Below are positions 34,196 to 46,100 of a DNA stretch of 64,000 bases, in pieces. The notes under the pieces were generated by a model. That model was given only the letters and a program-made list of their open reading frames with translations. It was not told the DNA's origin and made no database searches. The number at the start of each line of letters is the position of its first letter. Within the stretch, counting starts at the first letter, position 1. Both the position numbers and the translations under genes were made by a program. Source of the stretch: Lepidurus packardi (taxonomy: Eukaryota; Arthropoda; Branchiopoda; Notostraca; Triopsidae); the NCBI GenBank assembly GCA_023053545.1, contig JAKZAN010000001.1:9072565-9136564 (forward strand). Direction: 5' to 3'.

Positions 34196-34419
34196 TGTGA
34201 TGGATCTAACTACACAGGTTTTGATTGCCGATGGATGCTTGTATTATGGATAATGCTCAGGTTAATTCACACGCTATGTTGGACTTCCTTTCTCCTTAGC
34301 TCTCTCTACTCGTTGTTGTTTATTCGCAATCCCCCTCCAAGGTCAGGTACCGCGATTGGCAATGTTGGTATCACTCAGGTACAAGGGTCATATTAAATAC
34401 TGAAACACAAGTCATTACA
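34196..34419 (-). repeat. 5' LTR of the Ty3/gypsy element
   Basis: 224 bp, TGTGATGG...GTCATTACA in plus orientation, with short inverted ends (TGTGATG/CATTACA). It is upstream of the minus-strand gag-pol frame, so it is the 5' LTR. Same sequence as 29697-29920. Confidence 0.93.
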
Positions 34420-34425
34420 TCAGTA

Positions 34426-34510
34426 GTAATTTTTTATTTTGTGTGTGAAATGTTATAAAAAAATTGCAATATTTCCGATGTAAAGTCTAAACATATGAAT
34501 CTACAAAGTT
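34426..34510. repeat. 194-bp tandem repeat, copy 1, right part
   Basis: Continues copy 1 after the LTR element: GTAATTTTTTATTTTGTGTG...CTACAAAGTT. Matches the second half of copy 2. Confidence 0.85.
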
Positions 34511-34704
34511 ACTTCACAACCACAAAAATATTAGACTAAAGTCGCGAATTTGCTAAAACTTGCAATATTCAGCCCAAAAAGGATACCTTGTATATATGCG
34601 CGTTTCTAAATATCTCAGTAGTAATTTCTTATTTTGTGTGTAATATGTTGTAAAAAATCGCAATATTTCCCACGTAAAGTATAAAAATATAAATCTATAA
34701 AGTT
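34511..34704. repeat. 194-bp tandem repeat, copy 2 (intact unit)
   Basis: ACTTCACAACCACAAAAAT...AATCTATAAAGTT, similar along its length to copy 1 with the retrotransposon removed. A few bases of a third unit (ACT) may follow. Confidence 0.85.
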
Positions 34705-36237
34705 ACTAATTTATAAACTTGATGTTTTCGTTTTTTATAAGGAACGTGTTCTATTTCGATTCCACGAAAAAGGGACAATAATGTACATGACAGTACAAGT
34801 GCATGCGTCCTAAAAACCTGCATAAAGACTTACAGTCTGGGGATAGCAAAGATGTTTCAAGGCAAAAAAAATGAAAAGGATAATTTTTCAACACAGAAAG
34901 GGTTCACATTCAGGAAAAGGGGATTTTTTTGTGCGCTAACCATTTTCTTGTAACAATTCGCCGATGGTATTGTTAGCCGTGTTTTAACGGGGTGGGGGAA
35001 GGGGATTTCGAGATCACCCAACTAGTAATTCAAGTGCACGTACACAGCACTTCCATGTGTAACCCGCTTTGCACACGATTTTAAATTCAACCCAAACTTT
35101 TCTGGGAATCGAAATGAAAGAAAATGCGCGTAACAAAGTTTCGGGGTCAGGTCACGTGATACGCACCTTTTTGGGATTCGGTGCGCATATTTCGGTTTTT
35201 TTGGATTGCATGATCAGGGGCGGGATTAAGGTTAAAGGGTGTGACATATGCAAAATTCTGTTTTCTTGAAACCTTGGGAGGAAATCGCTTTAATTAGAAT
35301 CTATAAGGGCATATAATGGGGAATCATAATAGCTGCACTTATTGCACACCACAACAGCATTAAAAACTCTGTTATAGGTTTGAAAAATCTCAGGCATGTA
35401 CCCTTGTGCACTTTAACTCGTTATTTGTCTCGCCTTTTTAACTTGTAATCGTAGAATAAGAAGGAAAATGAAAGTCGAAATTAAGTTTATAATGAACCAG
35501 TCCAATTTTTTAAGTACGCCATTTGCATCAACTTTGTTGCACTAAATGCTTAAGTAGTTACCAAATTAAGTAGATTCATTTCGTTCAGATTTTTGACACT
35601 CTAAACTGACTAGAAATCGAAGCTAAAATGAAAATCATGGGGACACACACACCAACATGAAACTAGAAGGGTTTTTCAACTTTTCCTTGCACATTTATAT
35701 CAAATAAGACCAGATAAAACGCAACATGGTGAAGTATTGCTTGATTAGGCCAAATATGGTTCCTATTTGACCCCATAAATTGTTTCTTTTCCATTCTCGT
35801 AATCTACGGGTTCCATTAATATCTTCTCCGTAAACACTTTGAGATCGAGATCCATTAGGATTTGACTAGTGCATAAATAGTTTGAGAGTTGAAATGACCG
35901 ACTATGTCCGCTTCAACGTTATGACTAAACTTCTACAATGTTTTTTTTGTTTTTCTTTTTTGGTATAGGGAACAACAAAGTGCGAGATCTCATGGAATGT
36001 TTCATTTCATAAGCAGTCGTTTCTTTTTTAGTGAGATCATTTGTTTTGTCACTGATTTTTGGTCTTTTCTTTTTCTTTCAATTGTCCTCAATCTCCATTG
36101 CACTGGATGTCATGGTTTTTGTTCATTTCTTCGAATAAGTTAGGTTGGACCGTAACCTCCCATAGGTTTTGAGACCGAAGTACTTTTTGTTAGTTTTAGT
36201 AATCAGTTTTGAGCCAAGGAGATCCGGTGGCAGTCTG
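34705..36237. other. Region downstream of onecut; no supported gene
   Basis: AT-rich with several T-runs. On the minus strand this should hold the onecut 3' UTR. No coding segment, RNA gene or clear poly(A) signal could be supported. Confidence 0.5.
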
Positions 36238-39200
36238 TCATAAGGAATCCGGACTACCCAAGTTGCCGGAATGTAAATTCATGGAATGATGATCAGAATT
36301 ATGCAGCGCGCTATTGGAGTTCATTGATACACTGGGGGATGGGCTATCCGTGGCAGGGGATTTACTTCGGCCGTCCTCGTCTTTCCATTTATCCATTGAC
36401 CTAAGGTAAATAGACATCATTATTGAGTTTCAAGTGAGCTTTCCATGTCTCTTGTTGCATGAATTTAGGGAGGTTACCTTCGCCTGGCGTTCATAAAGAA
36501 GTTGCCCACGGTTGTGGGCTCTAATCCTAGTTGTTTGGCAATGGTTACTTGCATTTCCTTGGACGGCCGCTTCGTCTCCTACAAAAAGTAAAACACGTAC
36601 ATTTTACACTCACTGAAATTTTGATTTCCATCTTAAGCCCCGATAAATCAATGATTTTCAGTTGAAAAGTGCGCGTAAAGCCGTATGGCGTCAGTATTCC
36701 GCCACTCCAACTCATAACGAGTTGCTTAGTGTAACCCGAACTGCTCTACACTACACGGAGTATGGTACATGTGTGCATGAAAACAAGACTGTAATTCTAT
36801 GAAAAAGTGTCATTAAATTTATAGTCTCGAAAAGTGATACTTAGCAAGTGCACGCGAACCTGCTTCTAATTTTATTGCATGGCGAAGAAATCAACAGGGA
36901 TATTTCTGGTTCATCCTTTGAAATATGACTGGTACGGTAAGTTGTTGCAAAAACATTTATTCTACTATATTTGAAGTTAAAATTGTGTCCAAGAAATGGC
37001 TTAAATCAACCCAAAAGTGTGTACATGAATGCTACGCATATCAGAGGGGTTTTTACTAGTACTTTTCCTAGGAAAAACTATTCGTTTTGAACCCCCTGAC
37101 CTCGGTTGTTAAAAAAGATTTTACAACTTTTAAGTAGAAAAATAAGATAGGTATAAAAAAGTTATGACGAATTTTTCACCCTTGGGTTCGCCTTCTTTAT
37201 ATCCTAGACTAGACTATCGAAACATGAATACACAAAAAGCTAGCGCGCGAAACCAAACCGCGCCAGATTTATATTATTCATTCTTAACTATTCGCTATTA
37301 GATGGCCTAGCAGTCTGTTTTTTCACGTACAGTGGATACCGTGTATTTCTTTCGCAATTTTAGAGTTTCGTTGGATTTTAGAGTACATTAGTGGAACTTG
37401 CGAGTCGAAGCAAATATAATTTAAATCTTCCACTGAAATCAGTACATTAATTTGAATTTGTACCTTAAAAATAGCCTGCAGTGTGCGCCGCTGCAAATCG
37501 GTGAAAACTAAACGCGGTTTCTTGGGGGCAGGGGCCGGTTCGCCAGTCGAAGTCTCTTCCTTGCGTTTGCAAGGCGCTAAAAAAGGCACATAGAAAATTC
37601 GAGGTCAAATTAGTTCACTTTTAGTACACATTTACTGAAAATTCTCTTATAAATGTAACTAATTCTCTTAAGTGCCAAGAGCAAAACTTTTACATCTTAC
37701 AGGAAGCTAATCCAAATAAGGGATTTATTTTTTTTTAAATAAATCGTTATATGGTTCACAGGGGATGATGGATGGCCAACTAAACAAGGTTTCCTTTCCT
37801 GGCACATGTTTCTTTCTCCTGAAAATTCCGGGGTGAGGTGGCAACCAGGCTGAAATTCTTGGAAGGTCTTTGGGGAGTTTAGGAAAGGAGGTTGACATAT
37901 GGAAATGAAAGCTCGTGTTTTCGGACACTGATTTCGTCCATTGTGCTTGTTCGACCCCGAGCAAGAACTTTTTCTTCTTATTTTAAACCCTCATCCCCCC
38001 AAAAAGTATAAGCAACAAAAAAGCTGTGGAGAAGATGGATGAGGAAAGGACACTTGCATTTATATAGGCAAAGACTTGTGGGGTTTTAGCGCCTCTATAT
38101 ACTCCCCAAGATGGATGTGGGAATCTACAGAAATCTCGGAGACAGGCAATCAAGACCTTTTCCACGCTCCCTGTCCACCCTATGGAAGACGTCTTGGGTC
38201 ATTTGGAGGCCTACTGTGAGCTAATTGGCATATCTTGTGTTAAAAAAAATGGTTTAAAGACAAACGTTTGGGAATTTCTGAGGGTAAAGACCAGCGCTAA
38301 AGAAGTTCGGAAGGAATGAGTGTTGCTGAAGGTGGGATATGTTTTTGCAGGGGAGTTAGTGAGTTACGTATGTTGGATCGGGAGTTTGTCGATTAATTGA
38401 TTAACTGATGAAATCTCATGTTCTTGACTATCGATTGATCGGAAATCGATAAAGTCGAATGACAAGGCTTCGCCTTGTGGCTCGTGATGGACTAGAATGT
38501 GAACTCGTCCTGAGCTGGGGTCATGCGAGGTCGCTTTTTTTTCCTTTTACGTGCAAGGGTAAAGGCGGGAAGTTATAATTGTTTGAATTTTTCTTGGAAT
38601 TTGTTCTTTTTTGTTGTATTTCAAAGAAAACTCACAAGGCAGTGGGCGTTGGAATTGAAGGTTTGCTAGTCCTGCTCATCCGACCTGATGCTGGACCTGA
38701 TGATGGCCCGGCCATTCTGCCCGTGCCCTTATGACCCTCTGCAAAAGGACAGAGAAAGAAACATAGACTCAGCGAGCATATTTTTGGGGGTGAGGATATT
38801 TTTTCTAATTTTTTTTCTTCTTATTGGGTGGAGGAGATGAGGTGGATTATGTGAGTGAGGATTTTAGAGGAAAAACAAAAACACAAGGATTTATGAAAAC
38901 AAATATATGGCGTCTTTTTGAGAAGTTTTATTGTCTATTTCACTACAAGATGGAAATGAAGTAGAATAGCTGAAACTTACAAATTTTGAAAATGTTTAAC
39001 TTTAAAGAAATCTGAGTTGTGGGTTGTTATGAGAAATTATAGATTTGAAAGGTGCTTACGCTGTTGCTGCTGTTGTTGTTGTTGTTGTTGTTGCTGGACG
39101 TCGCCCGCGTAGACTTGCTGTCCTCCCACTACATAAAGAAAAGAAGAAAAAAAATGAAAGAAATACACATATTAAGATATTTATAGACAGTAAACTCGAA

Positions 39201-42200
39201 ATTAAGTCAGGAATTATTGGGGCAAAATGACGTATTGTTAATTGTTAATGCTGTCATGTTTGGGTGGGATACATGTCTTATTTTATTGCTAAAAACCAAG
39301 GGGGAAATGGTAGTAATGTTTTTGGACCGACCGTTTTCCATTTTTTTTTAAGAAAGTGAACACACAGACTTAGTAAATGTGTGCATTGCAGGGAGAAAAT
39401 TACAGATGGTGTGGAGCAATAAACACTAGAGGCTCTGCGGTTAAATAGGCTTAGAAGGTATAATTTTTAATTGTTTTTAAATAGTTTTATCGGTCTATAA
39501 AATTATTAGAATAATATTACCTGATTAAGAAGCTTTCTACTAGAGAATAATGAGGTTTCGGAACGGAAACACATGACACGGGATCGAGTTTAATTTTTTT
39601 TTCTGGTCTTTTGGGGAATCTTTTGTGTGGTGAGGCGGGGGTAACAATACTTCGTTTTTGAGGTTTCCATGGCAACTTTGAAAGGCCGGTGGAAAAATTA
39701 GTCTAACGTAAAAGGATAGTAAAGTGGGGATAGGTGAAAAAAGGTGGGCTCATTAAGTGATCGCGATGCAAAAGCTCAGTGAAGAATGATAAATTACATA
39801 AAAAAATCAGTGAGACGTGCACATTTCTCTCGAATGTTCTATCGACAAAACCCCCGGGAACTGATATTCTCGTCCGATTTCACTAATAGGAGCGCAAAGT
39901 TCACTCTAAATGCTCCTATAAAACCCACCCACCCAACTCAGTCCCGAAAAACTTGACTGATATGAAAAGAAAGACCCCAAAAAATAAAAGGCCAGAAATT
40001 TCAACCAGAAATTTTGGCCTGACTTTAGGATTTCTTTTCCTGTGAACCAACTTTTTACAAAGGACAATTACCAAAACGTTGGATCATTGGGCTGTCACAT
40101 TATCCGAACATTCTTTCCTATATATGCGCCCTCAAAAATCCCAGCCTTTTCTACCCTTAAAATTTCGATTTTCCAATTATAAAAACTGCAAGTTATAAAA
40201 CTTTCAATTAAAAATTATACATTAAAGACTTATTTTCATTGCGATTGGCAATGGTTGAAAGTGAAACAGCCGCGTTAAGTAGCCAAAAAGAAGTATTGTT
40301 GTGGTAGAGCTTGGCGAAAGGAGGAATGTTATAGCGGTGTATATTGTTGGGGAGATTCCTAAGTGTAGCGCCATATATACGTGTACGAGCCATAAGGCGC
40401 AGGATGTGGAAGGGAAATGAAGCTATCACAAGATAAGTTGGGCAACAATGCGCTGTGGTGGGGCCAAACTTCTTCCCGAAGGGAAAATAAAAAAAAAATG
40501 AGTAACAAAGGAGAGAAGGGATTGGTTGATGTGTTTGGTGGGTTAGAATATGGAAGGGAGGTGGCAGATGATGAATTTTCGCACCTATATTTGTTATAGG
40601 GGCGGAGACGGGAAGCGCTCGCATCGAAATAAGTCTTGTTTTATTAAGAGAAAGAGTGTGGGTCTAAGCGTGAGGTTGAGGTGTATATTGCGAGCACTTA
40701 GTATGATTGGTGACGTTGTCGCTCGTGTTTTTACTGATGGCCTTTTTATCGGGCATAGTGATACAAGGGGGAAATGAGAAAAATCCAAGAGATTTTCCTT
40801 GGTCAATGCTTGGGGAAAATTTTCGTGGCTATCCTTGAAAGCTTGCAAATGCAGAAATCTTCCAACTGACTGTCTAAATAGAGCGATGCATGAAGACTTA
40901 GGACTTGCTGGCGGATTAGAAGCTATAAAGCGATTCGCGGGGGAATAATTGCAAGAATTCATTGTTGATAAACTTGGAAAAACGAGAGTAGAATTGAGTG
41001 TATTTTCATCATAATTACGTAAATAAGTTAAGACAGCGATTTAAGCAAGGTAGTTCCCCTCAAGTCTATTTTCCGGGAGCTTTTGAGGGTTTTCATGTCG
41101 TTTTCATGTCGTTGTCGCAAAGAATTTTCGTGCCTGGTCTGGTTGACGTTCAGTGTTTTGTTGGAATAAAAGTTTACTTGTTCTACAATAGCCGCGTTCG
41201 TTTTGACAAAAGTTTAAGTTGACTTAAAAGTCTACGCAAGACTTGCGCTTATAAGCGTTCGAGATGTGTAAGCTTCGGGCTTATAAGCGTTTTATTTAGC
41301 TAGTCAACTTAGAAATTGAAGCCGACTTCTAGTTTTGGTTTCAAGTCAGCAAGTCTATACCGAGTACTCATGTGCCCAGACTTAAACTTAACCCCGCCCC
41401 TTGCTTACTTATTTCCTTTGTTTATTACCCACATGACGAGGGACTGCGTACTTTTCATGAATACGCTAGTTTGAGTACATTTTAATTGGTTCTTTAATTA
41501 TTTTAATTGGCAATCAACGATTTTTTTCATCGAAATATTAAATATTGGGACAAGAGGCACGAGCGTAAGTAAGTTGCAAAAAAAACAATGGAAAAAATTA
41601 TCCAAAGCACATCTTCCTCAGTCACATCTTCAATTGTCAGGATAAGATTAAAAACTGATTCAAGAATGGAAGAAGTTTACTGCCCCACAGAACAAAACAA
41701 TAATTTACTATTGAAATCCATACTCGAAAAACGAACAATTCGTATATTGTTAATTTTTCGACAAGCACCGCCCTATGGGTGGAGCAAATGTAAACTTATG
41801 CTTATAACCGTTCGTTTGGGACTCAAGACTTCCCAAGTCGACTTCCGTAAACTTTCAAAGTTTGGACTAAAACGAACGCTTATAAGTGTAAATCAAGGAA
41901 ATTTGAGTAGTGTAATTTAAGCCGAACGTAACAAAACGAACGCGGCTTATGATTTGTGTTTGAACTGTTAAAGGTGTTCCAAATCGTACCGGGACCGGAC
42001 GCAAGATTATCAAACCCAAGCGCTATGTTATGGACTAAGAGATTTGAAATCACCGCTTGGAAGGTGACGCACACCTCGCAAGGGGGTGTGCGATCAAGGG
42101 GTCCATTACTTGCAAAGGGAAATTATCATTGTTGGAAAAAGCTTTTCATTGTTACAATGGATCTAGGAACTGTATTCCATGGTTGCAAATGGTGCTTTCA

Positions 42201-43153
42201 TTGTTGCGGTTAATAGTTTCGCAGTTTGCAGACGTTTATTTTTAGGTATGGTTTCCGAGTTTCATTGTTCGCAAGTTGATGTGCCATTCTCCCGGATATT
42301 CGCTCTTTGCATTGGCTAACAGAATAGTAATTTGCAACAACTGTTATGAAATTTCGATAGATAAATCCAGTCACAGTTCATATACATACTAAAACGGATA
42401 ATAATTTACCAAGTTATTGCACGTGAATAAACTAATAACAGTTATCTTTGCAGAGACTTTTTTCGAAAGCTTTTGCACGCGCATAAAACTGAAGCAGTAC
42501 TTATCCCATTTTTTTTGGCTAGATTACTAATAATGAAATCTGCTACCTAACGAGATTTGGGACGAATTTTGGGCTCCAGTAAGCCTGAAAAGCCGTCAGA
42601 AGTCTTTTCTTGCGTTCTCTTTTGAAAAGGACTTGGAAAAGGTAGATCGAGCTCAGAGAATCCGAGGTTCCAAGGGCCGAAAATTTCAAAAGGGTGAGTC
42701 CGAGTAGAGTAAAGAGATCTATTGAGTCTTTTCGGTCTGGAGTGTATCGAGGCCCATTCAAAGTTTGAGTTTTTCTAGGAGTCCTAGTCAGCAAAAATGA
42801 CCTCATTTGCCTATGCAAGTGGCAGCGGAGCAGCGGGTCAGTCTCCTCTTTTTTCTACATATTTTCTTTTTATAAAAAGCCCCCCCTCTCAAGGAAAAAA
42901 ACTGTCAGGCGTTGGTCAGAGCATATACATATGTATATGTAAGCCCAGCAACCGAGCTGAAAATAAGGCTACGAAAGAGATGAAAAAAAAGTAAGGGAAA
43001 AACGAGATGATTTCCATTCATCTTTTGCTTTGCTAGGGCGAAAAGTGGCTCTCGTTCCCTTCACACTCCTGTCGACTCCAGGCGTGACCTTTTCTCAGGT
43101 CAGTCTGTGCCAGTCCGTCTCGCGCCAAAGCTAATTTATCTCCATAATTTATT

Positions 43154-43184
<31 letters not shown>

Positions 43185-46100
43185 TTTTTTTATGGTTTGG
43201 CCCCTTCCCTGCCACTAGACTATTTATTTACGACCCTATCCGACACATTCGGAATATTTCTGCTAGTCTCAGCTCCTTTTTTTTTTTTATCAAATTTCCC
43301 TTTTCTAAGAAAAGCAAAATGTCTAAAAGAAGCTAATTCCAAGCTTTCTCCGTATCGACTTTCTCGAGGCACGTAGAGTTCGCAGAGTTCACGTTAACTT
43401 GATGTCCGTACCAAAAGTTGATTCGGAATAGCATAATTTAACTTTGTGCTGTGAAGAAATAAGAGCGAGGGGGAAGCAACGAGAGAAAAAAGGGTTATGG
43501 AAGTCTATAGGGGGAAGCACCGTTTTTATGGGTTTGTAGCGTGTAATATTTCTGTGCTCTTTTTTTGGGATCTAGGACGCCAGGTTGGGGGGGAGGAGGG
43601 GCAGAAGGTGAGGTTTTGAGTCAGGTTGGGTTGCCTTTGGGCGTGCCCTTTCTTTCGGTTAGGGTCCAGGAAAGGAGGGTAAATATTTCTGCTTAGTTGA
43701 GTGTCTTTTGATCGTATTTTAGTTTTGTAGCCACGCAATGAAAGACACAAACTTTTGGGCACCTTTTGGGTTGAAATGTCTGTCTGGTCAATGGTAGGAA
43801 TTAGTTTCAGAATTGAAAGCAATTCGGATATTACTGGCATGGGAAAGAAATGCAAATTGTGGATCGCTCGTTTCTCAGCCTTAATTTTAAATTTGGGGAA
43901 AAATAAGCCAACGCACTAAAACTGGCTCTAATTTGAATGGCAAATTCTGGATTGTGCATGTGACGTAATGCTTTATTCCGGCAACAGACTGATCAATTTA
44001 CGACCCTTTTTTATTCCTTTTTTTTTCTTCGGATGGGAAAAATTCAACATTTCTGTGCTCAGCGCATAAAAGAAAAAGAAAAGCCATAAAAATAGAAAAA
44101 GGAACAGGGTAGTCCTTCGTATTAGCGCGGTTTTACTTTCGTTTAGTTTTTATAGCGTTACTACGGCTAGAAAAAATAGGAAATATGGAAAATACGTCTA
44201 GTCGTCCTAACAAATTATTAAGCGGGCAAAAGTAGCAAAAGGAAGAAGCGTGACTCAGGTGAATAAAGTTTATAGGTATGAAAATTATTTTTTCCTCCAT
44301 TTTTATCTGGGGGTGGAAGGTGGGAGAGTCGTCTGGTAGCCCCTAATCCCTAATTGGCTATTGTTGCGGTTACAAGGTATAGTGTAACTGACCTAGTTGG
44401 ACTGTGACGAGCGCCTGGGGGGCATTTCTGGAGGAGACTCTACTCTGCCTGTTATTATTGTGGTAGCCTTGCTGCAGGGTTTTGGGTTCAGGGGTTCGAG
44501 GCGACAAGAAATGGCCATCGGAGCTGTCAGCAGTCCGACGCTGACATTGCTGATCTCCAGGAGCAATGTTTAAGGGTTGAAGCTTTTTGAAGGGGAGGGA
44601 AAAGACCCGTAAAGGGTTGGAGGCAAGGGAGGAAGGTATGGACGTGAGAACACTGAATTTGCTAAAAGCATCAGTTTCAGGATTTTATTTCAGGAGAGGA
44701 AACAAAGGCATAGGAGCTGTATTTTGTTTTACTGTATAGGACGGAAGGAAATAAGAATACTGCTAAAAATAAGAGTTTTACGGTCTTTACGATCAACTTA
44801 GCAAGCTTGGGAACGGCTATAAGGCAGTCTTGGGATTTTCTTTTCTTTCCAAGCGAGTCGTAAAGACTATTTGTTTGGGCCAAACCAAGCTGGCAAAGGT
44901 CCGAGCCCTGAGTTTTCTTTTTTTGTGTGACTAATCTATGCATTATTTTATATGATAACAAGACCATTGGGGAATAAAAGTGAGTAATTTTTGGAGATAG
45001 GAGAAGTATACGTGCGTCAATGTAGATACATTTTTTATTCACTTGAAAGTAAAAGTTAACACAACTAAGCTTTCTGCAGGAATATGTCCGATTTTAATGC
45101 CAGAAGTGCAAGACTTTTAAGGCCACGGTGTATTGCAAGTAGTTGATAATTTTTGTCAAAAGATGGCACTGATGTCATACCATTTCTCATTGTCATTTCA
45201 TAAGCTTCAAACAAGAAATTAAAATAAACATAAAGAGATAATTGAAAATGTTTTTTTAAATAAATATTTGAGTAATAATTCTTACTAATCTATGTGTGTA
45301 CCATTTTAATATATGATTTACTTAAAGTTTTCACAACTAGGAAGACAATATAAAAGTTTTTACGAAAAAATATATTAGAAAAGATGCACTTATTTTAAAA
45401 GACTTCTGTATCCCATGGATTGTTGTCAGAATACAATTTTATTCTATTGCAAAGAGTTAAACCAAAATTTACCATCCTGAAGCGCCAAGCGGGATTCCAG
45501 TACATTGTGGCCTTAAAAGTAGCCAAAAAAATTGTGATTTTTTAAAGCTTTTAACATATTATTACAAAAAGAAGTAAACTGTGTGAAAAACTCAATAGAA
45601 TGACACCTCATGTTGTGTTCTTACTTGAGTATTAGTCGAGATAGGAGGGCAGTAAATCTGCATCTCAAAACGCCCAGGGGACAGTAGGGACTCCGCCCCC
45701 ATCAGCGCCTGAGGCTACATAAAAAGTTCGCTCCCGATTATGTCGCAGAAAGAGGGGGCGAAATCTTTGTTCATCCGGAAAGCAACTCAGACTATTCTTA
45801 GAATATTTAGATTTTGTCGGCACTCCCTTCTCCCAAAAAAGTAAAAGAAATATGTTACTCTTTGGAGAGTGTGTTAGCTATAGAGTTATACAGTAACTGA
45901 TGTTGATTTTGTATGAGTTTGATTACGCAATTTCGATCTGCCCTGCCTGAACGAAAACAGCAAAGGGTTCTGAAAGATCCTTTCTTACTGGGCAACTGAA
46001 GAGATGGCCAGACGTTTTTCTTCCAGTTAAAGGATTAGCAAAAGCAAAGCTATTGGAACTTGGTGGTCTCCCCGTCTCTTTTTAGGGGAAGATTTCAGGT

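Larger units (their letters stand above)
29697..34419 (-). mobile_element. Ty3/gypsy LTR retrotransposon, looks whole, recent
   Basis: A 4,723-bp element on the minus strand with two 224-bp LTRs that look identical by eye, a primer-binding site, one long gag-pol frame and a polypurine tract. It is flanked by a 5-6 bp target duplication (TCAGTA at 29691-29696 and 34420-34425; the first T is ambiguous). No breaks seen. Identical LTRs mean a young insertion. No envelope-like frame is present. It is inserted in one unit of a 194-bp tandem repeat, which lets the empty site be inferred from the neighbouring unit. Confidence 0.95.
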
